Shown: positions 46,590 through 57,691 of the stretch, piece by piece
Numbering within the stretch: position 1 is the stretch's first letter
Layout: every line of letters begins with the position of its first letter
Assembly (NCBI RefSeq): GCF_902806685.2
Contig: NC_048539.1
Span: 6,150,501 to 6,214,500 of the forward strand
Direction: 5' to 3'
DNA: 64,000 nucleotides
Origin: Maniola hyperantus
Taxonomy: Eukaryota > Arthropoda > Insecta > Lepidoptera > Nymphalidae
Position numbers and translations under genes: made by a program
The notes under the pieces: generated by a model
Told to the model about the DNA's origin: nothing
Seen by the model: the letters and a program-made list of their open reading frames with translations, nothing else
The model's database searches: none

Positions 46590-46985
46590 TACCCGACTAC
46601 GGCAAAGCCAAAAGGCATGGTTATGATTTTAGCAGTCTATGTACCTATGTATGTTTATTGTAGGTTTGTATTTATGTGTGTTGCACCGTATCACCGATTT
46701 GTTATTATAGTCCGGGTGACATGGGCTACATTTTAAATGAACAAAATCAATATGGCGGATGTTGCATCCAAAAAATTGGAGGTCTCGAAAAAGATTTTTT
46801 TTTTGGTATCGTTTCGAGTGGGGCATTGATTTATTATAATGAATCAATGGAGTGGGGTGTCAAATGAAAGAGGAGAACATTTTGAGTTCATAAACATAAA
46901 TATGCTACAACATTAAAATATACCAACCACAGAAAAAACCACCAACGACAGAAAGAAACTATAATATTTCAGCGTTTATTAAGAC
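46590..46985. repeat. Interspersed repeat starting 'acccgactacggcaaagcca'
   Basis: 'ttatgattttagcagtctat', 'gttgcaccgtatcaccgatt', 'ggtgacatgggctacatttt' and the (T)n-flanked 'ggtatcgtttcgagtggggc' form a moderately GC-balanced block like repeats common in moths. Borders are approximate. Confidence 0.5.
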
Positions 46986-47029
46986 GATGGTAGTTGGGTT
47001 TTAGTTTCCAACTATATTTTATTTAAATG

Positions 47030-47095
47030 AAAATAGCAAGCAAACGAGCAGGCGGGTAACTTGATGTTAAGTGATTACCATCACGTATGTTTCCC
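47030..47095 (-). repeat. 3' end of the 49-52 kb non-LTR family, second reversed fragment
   Basis: 'gcaagcaaacgagcaggcgg', 'gtaacttgatgttaagtgat' and 'taccatc' are the inverted 3'UTR end of the element at 48.6-52.3 kb. Almost all of the element is missing. Confidence 0.72.
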
Positions 47096-47621
47096 TGACC
47101 AAACACACTGTGTTTGAGATTCGAGAGTTAAAGATAAAGACTAATTCTAGCTTAAATTCTAGAACATATTATTCTATATTTAAATGAGCTGGTAGGAACC
47201 AATAAACAATTTTCTTTATTCGCCAATATTTATCGACGGTATTGAATACCGGGTATCTTATTTTTCCCGGCGGGTGCCGCCACCGTCCGAAGGGGACCAT
47301 TGTATTCCTAATTAAGTTGTCAATCGATTCTCGTCCTTGACTTGAACTCATTAATATTGGCCACCCACAGCTGCAGCCCGTTAGGAATCTGTTTCTGAAC
47401 GTTTTGTTCTACTTAGCTATGTCACATAACTTACTTACCTTTAAAATATCATTATTATAACCCTTATTTATTTTACATCTAGTTGGAACGGCAGTACCAC
47501 TTACACTAATTAGATGATTAATGATAAATTTAAATACAAACACATAAAAGACACAAAATACAAAACGATTTTGAAAGTTCACGGAGAACATTGAATGACC
47601 TGTTCAAACGTACCTATTGTC

Positions 47622-47892
47622 TTTTTAGGGTTCCGTACCCGAAGGGTGCCAACTGGACCCTATTACACAGCCTCCGCTGTCCGTCCGTCCGTCTGTCTGT
47701 CAGCGAGCTGTATCTCGTGAACTGTAGTAGGTAGAGAGTTGAAATTTTCACAGAATAAGTATATCTATTGTTGCTATAACAACAAATAATAAGAATTTCA
47801 AAATGGCCACCATGAAAATTAAAGAGTTATTTCTTGTACGATGGTACGGAACTCTTCATGTGCGAATCCGACTCGCACTTGACCGATTTTTT
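47622..47892 (-). repeat. Family C variant element, near full length
   Basis: It starts 'ttttagggttccgtacccga' with 'agggtgccaactggacccta', (gtcc/gtct)n, 'gagctgtatctcgtgaactg' and 'gaatttcaaaatggccacca'. It ends 'ccgactcgcacttgaccgat'. It shares both termini with family C but has a different, shorter interior. Confidence 0.72.
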
Positions 47893-47954
47893 AAATTCTT
47901 GACCGCTTCAGTAATTCGCACCTACTCGTACTATGATGCCACATAGAAATCAAT

Positions 47955-48130
47955 TGTGTTCCAGGTTAGCGCCTTTCCTACTTAGACCTACTGCTGAGAT
48001 CAACAGAAGCTTCTCAGTAGACGCTGCTTTGCGAACCCGTGGTAGAGTCTTGACATATCAAAAGTGGTACAAGCTGTCCTACATGCAATAAATAAATTCA
48101 TTTCATTTCATAAATTCGCATTTCATTTCA
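47955..48130 (+). repeat. Retroelement 3'-end fragment with (ATTTC)n tail
   Basis: 'ctgctgagatcaacagaagc', 'ttctcagtagacgctgcttt', 'gtggtagagtcttgacatat' and 'aaaagtggtacaagctgtcc' precede 'gcaataaataaattcatttc' and repeated 'atttc'. The polyadenylation-like signal followed by a simple tail fits a non-LTR 3' end. Confidence 0.55.
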
Positions 48131-48579
48131 AAACATTTCTCTTGTGCAACATCTAGAATGTACGTGTTCACTTCTCGATGGAATCGGGTCTAGGATTTAA
48201 AGTTTTAAGATTTTGTCTGGCCGAAGACTTCAATCGTGGCTAAGAGGTAGGTAGGTACTACCCCATAAGCGCCTCCCATCTAGTGATTTAGTTCTAGATA
48301 ACACTGATAAAATCAACCTACTAAAATTTATTCGTTAAGCTTACATCGAATTTACTATGTAGCACAGATTAGATAAACAGATATAAATCGCTGTGAATAA
48401 ACTAGTATAGTAGAATTTTTATTTCAAATTATGCTCAGTTTATTTTATGGCGTGGATACTCCCACGCAGATCATTAGGTAGGATCACACTACATCCATAC
48501 GCGTGGTTCGAGTCATAAGTAAAAGACGGTTTTATTATTTTTAACATTCACTACATTGTACATTACATACATACATTTT

Positions 48580-51500
48580 GGGGTGTAAGTGGCCCGAATT
48601 CCATCCTAGTGGCCAAAGTCAACCTCACCTGCCCGTGGTGCACCCTGCCAATCAGCTAACGAGGCTCTGACGCTCCCAGTCCCATTCATGGGTCGCTGTA
48701 TTTATACCGCACAGCGTAATCACTATGGTATGTCTGCTTCGTGGTAGGATTATATCCCGAATCCGCCTGGCTAGCGACCACACTCCAGTCGTAACCAGCC
48801 GCAAAGCACCCTGTGCGTTCCGGCTGCGAGCTGGAGAGCCAGTTCCCCCTCCCATCCCCCCGAATAGTGTAATTCCTGTGGCCATTGGGTCCGTCGTGGA
48901 GAATTAGGCCCTCTCGTATCCGTAGGCGTGATATATTGGCGCGGGGTCCAGGGAGACCCGATGAAACGGTTGTCCGCTGGCCGCCCGTTGGTCCGTAGGG
49001 GGCCCGGACCTAGGATTCCCGACCTAGGAGGCTGCCCCGCCGCCGACGAAAAAAGCCCGGTGAATGACCGGAGTGCCGGAGTGGGAGACCGGAGTGGAAC
49101 CCGCTGGTCATTCAACGGATCGGATTGGGGGCCCTTCCGTCCCCCGTGCCAGTAACTCACTCTACCTGCGTGATCGGGAGCGGCTGACTCCACATCTTTG
49201 ACCTGGAGACCACCGTTGTTACAACATTCGTCAACCCGGTCCCCTCTTCGATCAACCCCTAATATACACACATGATGCCAAAAATTAACAGAAATAATCG
49301 TTATACAGCGGCGCCTCGTTCCACATTCCGTGTGAACTTTTGCAACATTAGAGGATTGCACTCCAACCTAAACGCCGTTCATCATCACCTTGAAACGGCG
49401 AAGCCAGCTATACTATTCCTAACTGAAACTCAAATCTCACCCCCCGACGATACTTCGTATCTAAACTACCCCGGCTACAAACTGGAACATGTCTTCTCGC
49501 CACGCGCTGGCGTGTGTGTGTATATTAGAGGGGATATTTGCGGTCAACGCCTGTACAACCTAGAGGTTGGGGGCCTATCTCTACTTTGGTTGCGCGTGGA
49601 CTTCGGGGGTCAAACCCGAGTCTATGCGTGCCTGTACAGATCCCATAGCGGAAACGCTGAGACGGACCGACTCTTCGACCACGTCCAAAGATCAGTGGAC
49701 TATATACAGGAGCATATTCCTTCCGCCGAGGTGGTGATCCTAGGGGACTTCAATGCCCACCATGTGGAATGGCTAGGATCACGTACCACTGATCACGCCG
49801 GGAGGTGCGCCCATAATTTTGTCCTGGCATACGACTTCAACCAACTGGTTACGCTACCTACTAGGATCCCCGATATCGCTGATCATACCCCCTCTATTCT
49901 CGATCTTTTTCTCACCACTCACCCTACCGGCTACCAAGTTAGTGTCGATGCTCCGCTAGGTACGTCTGATCACTGCTTGGTACAGACCACCGTGCAACTT
50001 CCATCATCCGTTTGCACGCGTGCTACCGGTAGCCGTAGAGTTTGGCATTACAAATCAGCTGACTGGGATGGTCTCCGCGAATTCTACGCCTCATATCCAT
50101 GGGGGCAGCTTTGTTTTTCCGTAAATGACCCCAACATCTGTGCTGTGGCCGTTGCTGACGCTATACTCCAAGGTATGGATTGCTTCATCCCCAACTCTTT
50201 AATACCCACCGGTGAGCGAGCACAGAAATGGTTTAACGGGACCTGTAAGAGGGCTGCAAACCTTAAGCAATCCTCTTACCGATCCTGGTTATCAGCACAA
50301 CGCAACAACGAACCAAATACCGCCATCCTGAAAAAACAATTTAATGCTGCCTCTAGATCCTACAAAAATGCCATTGCCAGGGCAAAATTCAAGCATGTCG
50401 ACAGAATTGGACAGAGACTAGTCGCAATGCCATCTGGTTCCCGCGCGTTCTGGTCGCTGGCAAAAGCCATTCAAGGCAACTTCTGTCGTTCCTCGTTTCC
50501 ACCTTTGCGCAAACCGGATGATACACTGGCCCACACCGCCAAAGAGAAAGCCGAAATTCTAGGCACACTCTTTGCTGCCAATTCAACGCTTGATGACGGG
50601 GGGAGAACACCGCCTACCATCCCGCGGTGTCAAAGCTCGCTGCGTGACATACGCTTTACCCAAACAGCTGTGCGTAAGGCACTCCTCTCTCTCGACGTCA
50701 ATAAAGCGAGTGGGCCGGACGGTATTCCTGCGGTTGTGCTCAAAATATGTGCTCCTGAGCTGACACCGGTCCTGACTCGTCTGTTCCGTCTGTCTTACTC
50801 CTCCGGCACAGTTCCATCTTCGTGGAAGACTGCCTTAGTTCACCCTATTCCGAAGAAAGGCAATCATTCGGACCCCTCAAATTATCGACCTATCGCGATT
50901 ACCTCCCTCCTGTCCAAAGTCATGGAGCAAATCATAAACGCCCAGCTGCTGGGATATCTTGAGGAGCACCAGCTAATCAGTGATCGTCAATACGGTTTTC
51001 GCCACGGCCGATCAGCTGGTGATCTTCTTATTTATCTCACGCACCGCTGGGCGGAAGCCATTGACAGCAAGGGAGAGGCTCTGGCGGTCAGTCTTGATAT
51101 TGCAAAAGCCTTTGATAGGGTTTGGCATGGGGCACTTCTATCGAAACTACCATCTTACGGACTACCAGTGAAGCTGTGTAATTGGGTCGCCAGTTTCCTT
51201 GACGGTCGCAGCATCAAGGTCGCTGTCGACGGTTTTTGCTCGGAACTCAAACCCATCAATGCTGGCGTCCCTCAGGGCTCGGTGCTATCGCCCACACTGT
51301 TCATCCTGCATATCAATGACATGTTGCATCACAACAACATCCATTGCTATGCGGATGACAGTACGGGTGATGCCCTGTACAAAGGACATACACAGCTTTC
51401 TCGCGCAGTGCTGGAGGAGTGTAGAGCCAAACTTGTGTCTGACATAGAAACCTGCCTAGGTAAAGTGTCAGAACGGGGCGCACAAAACCTAGTGCAATTT

Positions 51501-52305
51501 AACCCAACTAAAACACAGGTTTGCGCGTTTTCTGCCAAGAAGTCCCCTTTTACACTGCCTCTTCTCTTTCAGAGCACTCCCCTCACACCTTCCAACAGCA
51601 TTGGGATCCTTGGAGTCCACATTTCGAGCGAGGTTCAATTCCGCGATCATTTGGAAAGCAAGGCCAAATTAGCCTCCAAAAAGCTTGGGGTGCTCAACAG
51701 AGCAAAGCGGTACTTCGCGCCCGAGCATAGGCTCCTACTCTATAAGGCGCAAGTCCGCCCTCACATGGAGTACTGCTCCCACCTTTGGGCTGGAGCACCC
51801 CAGTACCAACTCCTTCCATTTGATCGGATCCAAAGGCGGGCTGTTCGACTTGTGGACGATCCCAAACTAACCGGCTCGTTGGAAAGCCTGGAGCACCGCA
51901 GAGACGTTAGCTCTCTATGCGTGTTCTATCGCCTGTATAATGGGGAGTGCTCTGAAGAGCTTTTTGACCTCATTCCACCCTCTTTTTTCTACAACCGCAT
52001 CGCGCGCCACCGTAAGGAATTTCACCCTCACCATCTGGGTGTCTGGTGCACTTCGACCGTCCGCTGCGCCAGATCCTTCTTTCCACGCACGTGCAAACTG
52101 TGGAACCAACTCCCATCGGCGGTGTTCCCACTAGATTATAACATGGGGTTATTCAAGGGGCGGACCAACAAATTCCTAAAAGGCCGGCAACGCATCGGCG
52201 GCTCCTCTGGTGCTGCAAATGTTCATGGGCGGCGGTAATCACTTAACATCAGGTGACCCGCCTGCTCGCTTGCTCGCTATACCTATTTAAAAAAAAAAAA
52301 AAAAA
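48580..52305 (+). mobile_element. Non-LTR retrotransposon (LINE), apparently near full length
   Basis: A GC-rich block from about 48580 contrasts with AT-rich flanks. A leader of about 0.7 kb without a recognisable ORF1 precedes one long endonuclease/reverse transcriptase ORF. The 3'UTR is short ('cacttaacatcaggtgaccc', 'gcctgctcgcttgctcgct') and ends in poly(A) at about 52289-52305. The left border is set by composition only and no target-site duplication was found. Organisation resembles CR1/Jockey-group elements; clade is not resolved. Confidence 0.85.
49272..52238 (+). CDS. Endonuclease-reverse transcriptase of the LINE, intact 988-aa ORF
   Basis: The N-terminal third is an APE-type endonuclease: 'FCNIRGL' near residue 23, 'TETQI' at 51 (E52), 'GDFNAHH' at 158 and 'SDH' at 232. 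The reverse transcriptase follows with 'GPDGIP' at 481, 'YRPIAITSLLSKVMEQ', 'YGFRHGRSA', 'LDIAKAFDRVW' at 608, 'GVPQGSVLSPTLF' and the catalytic 'YADDS' at 693. The C-terminal region has 'YKAQVRPHMEYCSHLWAGA', common in such elements. The product would nick target DNA and prime reverse transcription of its own RNA. All key residues are present and there is no stop or frameshift, so the copy may be competent. It sits in the Sulf1 intron in sense orientation. Confidence 0.93.
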   Translation: MMPKINRNNRYTAAPRSTFRVNFCNIRGLHSNLNAVHHHLETAKPAILFLTETQISPPDDTSYLNYPGYKLEHVFSPRAGVCVYIRGDICGQRLYNLEVGGLSLLWLRVDFGGQTRVYACLYRSHSGNAETDRLFDHVQRSVDYIQEHIPSAEVVILGDFNAHHVEWLGSRTTDHAGRCAHNFVLAYDFNQLVTLPTRIPDIADHTPSILDLFLTTHPTGYQVSVDAPLGTSDHCLVQTTVQLPSSVCTRATGSRRVWHYKSADWDGLREFYASYPWGQLCFSVNDPNICAVAVADAILQGMDCFIPNSLIPTGERAQKWFNGTCKRAANLKQSSYRSWLSAQRNNEPNTAILKKQFNAASRSYKNAIARAKFKHVDRIGQRLVAMPSGSRAFWSLAKAIQGNFCRSSFPPLRKPDDTLAHTAKEKAEILGTLFAANSTLDDGGRTPPTIPRCQSSLRDIRFTQTAVRKALLSLDVNKASGPDGIPAVVLKICAPELTPVLTRLFRLSYSSGTVPSSWKTALVHPIPKKGNHSDPSNYRPIAITSLLSKVMEQIINAQLLGYLEEHQLISDRQYGFRHGRSAGDLLIYLTHRWAEAIDSKGEALAVSLDIAKAFDRVWHGALLSKLPSYGLPVKLCNWVASFLDGRSIKVAVDGFCSELKPINAGVPQGSVLSPTLFILHINDMLHHNNIHCYADDSTGDALYKGHTQLSRAVLEECRAKLVSDIETCLGKVSERGAQNLVQFNPTKTQVCAFSAKKSPFTLPLLFQSTPLTPSNSIGILGVHISSEVQFRDHLESKAKLASKKLGVLNRAKRYFAPEHRLLLYKAQVRPHMEYCSHLWAGAPQYQLLPFDRIQRRAVRLVDDPKLTGSLESLEHRRDVSSLCVFYRLYNGECSEELFDLIPPSFFYNRIARHRKEFHPHHLGVWCTSTVRCARSFFPRTCKLWNQLPSAVFPLDYNMGLFKGRTNKFLKGRQRIGGSSGAANVHGRR

Positions 52306-53783
52306 CATAAATCAAAATAAGCCAAGACACTCGATTGAGTCCTTTTATTCCCCCATGAAACTCAGGATTGCAGCAGCTGTTGTTTTCCATGTCCTCTTCC
52401 ATGTCTTTGGCTACTGCATAGACATGGTGCCACTGCAGTCCCCACTCTTTTAAGGTTAGTAACTAAGTATGTCTCCAGGTTGGTCGACAGAGTCATCTGA
52501 GAATATGGTTCTGATCTCTGCGCATGATCGACAAAATGGGTTTTACTTCATTATTCATCCTGCTAGAGTCGATATTATTACTAGCTGATGCCCACAACTT
52601 CGTCCGCGTGGATTTAGATTTTAAAAAAATCTCGTGGGGTTTTTATTTTTAAAAATTATATTATCTATGCAAAAAATCATCTAGACCCATCGCTTCGTCA
52701 CGGCGTGATTGGAGGACAACCCAACAAACAAACAAATTCTCTTTATGATATAGGTAGTGATACGTGTGTCAACACGTAGTCTCTATTCGCTCATGACTTG
52801 AACCAAACTAATCAGTAGCGTTAGCGGTGAGACTGTACAAATCGGACGGCACTTCCTCCATCTCACCTCGTGGGCGTAGCACGTGGCGCCGCACCGCCTC
52901 GCAACCCATTCAGAATTTATATGAATGACATAGTGTTTCTCAATGATTCTCTTTGATAATGCGACGACGTGCCTGCATTATGTAAATGATTGAATTCCTA
53001 ATAACGCCCAGTGGGTGACGGTTTTCATTAGCACCTACGTAAATGTCGCAACATAAATTTTCATTTATTAATTTATTTTCACGATTCAGTTGTAGCGACT
53101 AGTAATTAAGACCGACAAATGCGCCAATTTATTACAGGACAGCATTCTGTTAATGTTATAATCGGTTATAATTTGCGGGATATTTTGATTTTTGTACTTT
53201 ATACTTAACGACTTTTTACTTCAAACATTCACATATAAAATTTCATAAACCAGGTTTTAGTTTTAAACTACACTACCTACTAACTACATACACTTTTTTG
53301 AGATGTCTCTACGTGATCCTTCTACAAAACCGTTTAAGTATTTGTAACTTACTTGCTTATCTTAAACATTTTTCTTCGAATTGTTTGTGTAATCATTTGA
53401 TCAATGCTAACTTGCAGCTGCTGGAACCTAAAATAAACACTTTAGTGCTTAAACGCTATCATCGCAGTTATCTAGAAATGTTGACTCACTATCTCCTTAG
53501 AAATTGAACACGAACTACAAATAGCTGTGACTGGTAAAATAGGATCACTTCGGTGAAATCTCAAACATTTTGATAAGTCGATGCAAGCTGTCGACCAATT
53601 ATTTACTGCCACTGAATCGGATATATGTACCTACTTACCAGTTAGTTGCTTACCGATTTCTATTATTTGCTCTAATTAATTTGCTCTTACTGACTTAAAT
53701 CATGTTGAAATCTCAGAGGTTCTTAGAACTTTCAGTATCTAATTGCTCTCAATTTCAATGTATTGCTTCTATAAGTAAACTAG
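52306..53783. other. Intronic DNA with one family B element
   Basis: At 52583-52740 'ctagctgatgcccacaactt', 'cgtccgcgtggatttagatt' and 'cttcgtcacggcgtgattgg' mark a family B element of the subfamily also seen at 16434. The rest shows no gene. Confidence 0.55.
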
Positions 53784-54010
53784 CTTATGCTCGCGACTTC
53801 GTCCGAATGGACTACACAAGTTTCAAACACCTATTTCACCCCCTTAGGGGTTAAAGTTTCAAAAATCCTTTCTTAGCGGATGCCTACGTCATAATAGCTA
53901 TTCTGCAATCTGCATGCCTTTCAGCCCGATCCGTCCAGTAGTTTGAACTGTGCGTTGATAGATCGGTCAGTCAGTCAGTCAGTCAGTGTCCTTTTATACA
54001 TTAAGATTAG
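53784..54010 (+). repeat. Family A short element, near full length
   Basis: 'agcttatgctcgcgacttcg', 'tccgaatggactacacaag', 'cccccttaggggttaaagtt', 'tcagcccgatccgtccagta', (cagt)n and 'ccttttatacattaaga' give the full layout, matching the copy at 8746-8982. Confidence 0.8.
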
Positions 54011-54600
54011 ATATTATATTGATCTGCTTTTGCCAGAATACATCATACATCAAAAAACTCAAACTTACGCAGGATTTCTTACGGGGGCGTCGTAGAAAAA
54101 TCTAGAGGTAGGTATCCCTCAAATTATAGAACCACTTGCATAAATTTACCAATTTAGATCACTGGTTATAAGCATGTCGTAACCAATTTAGGGCTTAATT
54201 GATTAATGGACCACAATACTTAGGTACTTATCAAATGTTGAATTATGAGGTCAAAGCAAAGGGATCGGTCAAAGTCCTCGGAATACAATAGACAATGAGG
54301 TCTTCAGTACCTAAATGAAATTCCTTGCCGGCGTAAACAGTAAAACTGGGTCGCTCACAGAATTCCATGACAATTAATATAGGTCCCTCGAAGGCAGGCA
54401 GCCTTCTTTATTAACAAATGCTATGCAAGCGAAGGAAAATTACAAAGATCTGAAAGTCATTCAGTGGTATTTTAGGTAACACCGGTTTTGATAAGTACAA
54501 ATAACTTATCTGCATTAATTTAGGTACATGATGTGCTGCATAATGTTATTTGATATCACGACCTAAATAATTAGTTCAGTGGATTGACATTAATTATATT
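54011..54600. other. Intronic DNA, nothing recognised
   Basis: No repeat or gene could be supported. Confidence 0.4.
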
Positions 54601-54639
54601 ATTTATCTCTCATTTATTTATTTTTCTCATTTTTATCAT

Positions 54640-54900
54640 ATTTTTAAAAAAACAACAAACAATAAAATAACAGAAGCAACAAAAAAATTAAAGTAAAGTA
54701 ACAGAAAATCAAATAACAGGAACAACAAAAAATTAAATAAAATAAAATAAACAACAGAATATAAAGTAACAGAAACAACAAACGATAGAATAACAGAAAC
54801 AACAGAAATTAAAGTAACTGGAACAACAAAAAAAACAATAATTAAAAATATGATAAAATGGATCCCACTAGCAGCGGGCTAGGATCCAAGCTGCCAATGG
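54640..54900 (-). repeat. 3'UTR of the R2/R4-like element with degenerate tandem repeats
   Basis: On the plus strand, 'aacaacaa', 'ataacagaa', 'aaagtaacaga' and similar strings recur about every 20-35 bp from 54640 to 54850, then 'ggatcccactagcagcgggc' joins the coding end. The repeats sit exactly where the element's 3'UTR is expected. The outer border with the host is unclear. Confidence 0.6.
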
Positions 54901-56611
54901 TCAGGGCTCCAGAGTGAGGAACCTCCTCACAATGCGTGCCGTCTCAAGAACTACTGCCTTCTGTATCTTACCCTTGATCCAACAATTAAGCGATAGTTTC
55001 TTAAGATGTTGGTCGAAACTATTCGCAATAAGACCATGGACTGATACAACTATCGGTACAATAATCGTTGAGTCAACACTCCACATGGCGGCAATCTCGT
55101 GAGCCAGGTCCAAGTATTTTGATACTTTTTCCTTTTCTGCTTTCACTAGGTTATCATCATGAGGAATAGTAACATCAACAATTATTGCTCGACGCGCTGA
55201 ACGGTCACTAGCACTATATCAGGTCTATTGGCTACAATATACCTGTCAGTGATAACCGACCGATACCAGTAGAGCAGGGCACTGCTATTTTCAAGAACTG
55301 ACATTGGGTCATACCTATAGTACGGCACCTCAGTATCTACAAGGCCATACTGAAGAGCAAGTTGTCGATGGACTATCCTGGCTACTTGATTATGCCTGTG
55401 CAAGTATTCGCCGTTAGCAAGATAAGAACCGGATATAATATGTCTGAGGGATTCCCCAGGAAGATGGCACGCTCGACAAATGTCAACAGTGCCATCCTTC
55501 ATTATATGTTTCCGGTAGTTATTAGTCTTGATAACTTCGTCCATAATTGCACAGATAAAACCTTCGGTTTCCCCAAATAGGTCACCGAACCAACAGGATA
55601 CTGAGGCTGTGGAATCTACATCCGGTCTAGTTAAGGCCTTGTAGAATCTTCCATGCAACTCCTTACTCCCCCATATCGCCATGCGATCCGAAGTACTAAG
55701 TACTATGGGCTTACGCCAGTTATTTTTGCCTAAGGAAAGCGGAGTAAGACCCTTATCAACTGCGACTACATCCCTATGTATTCCCACGTTTACTTTGAGA
55801 AAATAATCTCTGAGATTGCATATTTCACGATTATGAAGGTTCTTGGCATTTAAAAAACCACGTCCTCCACACTTGCGTGGGATATACAATCTCATAATAG
55901 ATGAACGTGGATGATGCATACGGTATGCAGTCAGCAATTTTCGAATCTTTCGATCCAAGGCATCTAGTTCAGTTTGAGTCCATTTTAGAATGCCAAAGGT
56001 GTATATGAGCAAAGGCATGACCCAACCGTTAAAGGCACGCACCTTGTTGCCACCAGATAAAAGACTATTAAGAACTTTTTTAAGGCGACCAAAGAAACGT
56101 GCCTCCACTGCCTGTTTCATTGTCTTTACCTCAATACCAAGCGCCTCTGACATTCCAAGATATTTGTATGTTTCACCTTCACAGAGAGATCGGAGGATCA
56201 AAGTCTCTGAAAGAACTAGATTCTCAGAGTTCACAACCCTACCTCGCTCTATATTGACAACCGCACACTTGTCAACACCAAACTCCATCCCTATGTTATT
56301 GCTAAAGTTCTGAGTAATATTTAGCAATCTCATAAGGTCTGTTCGTTTAGATGCATATAGTTTGAGATCATCCATATAAAGCAAGTGAGATATGACCTCA
56401 CCCCCCCTGCGAAGACGATAGCCTAGCCCTGAATCCTTCAGTAATGTACTGAGAGGGTTAAGTGCCAAGCAAAACCACAAAGGGCTCAAACTTTCACCCT
56501 GGAAAATTCCCCGCTTAATCCGTATCGGTTCAGCTGATTCAAAAAACTCAACACCTCCTGGTTGACGAAGGACTGTCATCCACTGTCTCATACAAGAGTC
56601 AAGAAAAGAAC
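54901..56611 (-). pseudogene. 5'-truncated R2/R4 (Dong-like) non-LTR retrotransposon polyprotein
   Basis: The minus frame carries the late reverse transcriptase: 'GIFQGESLSPLWFCLALNPL' and catalytic 'YMDD' (near 56366-56377). It continues with the C-terminal region 'YTFGILKWTQTELDALDRKI', a 'CRACHLPGESLRHI' zinc-binding start, and 'RPDIVLV', the start of a restriction-like endonuclease. A one-base deletion near 55206 shifts the frame; the rest of the nuclease ('RAIIVDVTIPHDDNLVKAEK', 'KYLDLAHEIA') continues in another frame to 54901. The zinc motif reads 'ISGSYLANGEYLHRHN' with no cysteine between G and S, where relatives usually have one. The N-terminal two-thirds is absent, so the copy is dead. 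Confidence 0.8.
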
Positions 56612-56632
56612 ATATTATTATTATTATTATTA
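56612..56632. repeat. (ATT)n microsatellite at the 5' truncation of the R2/R4-like element
   Basis: About seven ATT units (TAA/AAT family on the other strand) touch the truncated end. Dong elements of Bombyx are reported to insert at TAA repeats, which fits this position, although expansion after insertion is also possible. Confidence 0.8.
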
Positions 56633-56756
56633 CTTGGAAGGACTTATTACACAATTAATTCTTTTGCTTTGCTTGACGTATAATGTCAGTTTCAAAAATT
56701 TTCACACTAATTCTCAAAATTGTGTTTTAATCCACTACAAGTTACAAGTTAGTCCT

Positions 56757-57258
56757 TGACTGCAATCTCATCAGTAAGTGATGAGATAAGTGATGAGATG
56801 ATGCAGTGTAAGACCGAAGAAGGCTAACTTGGAAGGCGTATGGCAGGTCTTATTAAACCTATATGGCATTAGGTACCTATCCCCCTTATCAGATCCTATA
56901 CGGCATCGTTACTTAACACCAAATCGCTTGACGGCATGGCTTTATCGGTATTCCGGCATGTAAAAGTACTCAGAAGTACCTACTGTGGTAACTAGCTACG
57001 GCCATTGCCTCTCACCAGAACCTGGGCGGATGGCTGGAGTGAAGACTTCAGAGGGGAGGGGCGATGCACGCACAACAGACGGAAACGTTTAAGTGCGGAA
57101 ACTAGCCCAGAGCGAAAAAGAAGAAGAAGCCTCTCACCAGACCAGACCAGAGACAGTTCAGAAATTATAAATACCCAAATTGTCCCTGTCGGGAATCGGA
57201 CCTGGGTCCTGCCACTCCCACTCATACGAGTAAGACCACAGCACTCACCACTGCGTCA
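56757..57258 (-). repeat. tRNA-derived SINE, third family, long copy interrupted by an insertion
   Basis: The left (3') part reads 'ttgactgcaatctcatcagt', 'gaaggctaacttggaaggcg' and 'atcagatcctatacggcatc'. The right part has 'ccagaccagaccagagacag' and 'cggacctgggtcctgc', then the inverted tRNA-like head 'gaccacagcactcaccactg'. A 109-bp insertion at 57020-57128 splits it. It is the same family as 26833-26960 and 31398-31600. Confidence 0.78.
57007..57141 (+). mobile_element. 109-bp nested retroposon fragment with 13-bp target-site duplication
   Basis: 'gcctctcaccaga' occurs at 57007-57019 and again at 57129-57141, exactly flanking 57020-57128. The insert contains 'ggatggctggagtgaagact' and 'caacagacggaaacgttt', and ends in 'gaaaaagaagaagaa'. 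The (GAA)n tail with a duplicated target is the signature of a 5'-truncated non-LTR insertion. Confidence 0.85.
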
Positions 57259-57691
57259 GAAACCTATCTGATTCCGAATGCGTTTTCATACTTTTGAAGT
57301 AGACTAGACGTGTTGTATTTAATGACATAACATGATAGCAATTTGATAACAACAACAGCTAGTCCGAGATTAGATACGTGACTCGAATGATACTTGAATG
57401 TATAATGTGCTGCACCCAGATGATTATTTTGAGCTGTACAAGCGTGTACATAATCAAAATTCCTATTCAGTAAGCTTTGCGTTGCAGTTGAATATTTTTG
57501 TGGCTAACTAGTCTATTTTACTTATTGTGTACAATATGGTCTGGAATTACAAAAGATTTTGTCCGTGTTAATTACACAGTTTCGGAGAAAATGTAGGCAG
57601 TTCGCATATTTAGGCACTAACTAAATTTACTCGTTGGTAGAGGCATTATAGATTATTCGAATGAATCGCGCTTATCAATACCTACCCTGAC

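Noticed and set aside
48771..49361. 196-aa minus-strand ORF
   Set aside because: It is antisense to the GC-rich leader and first codons of the LINE; openness is due to composition.
56612..56654. Start codon of the R2/R4-like ORF at 56654 with a run of isoleucines
   Set aside because: The isoleucine run is the ATT microsatellite and flank, not retrotransposon coding sequence.
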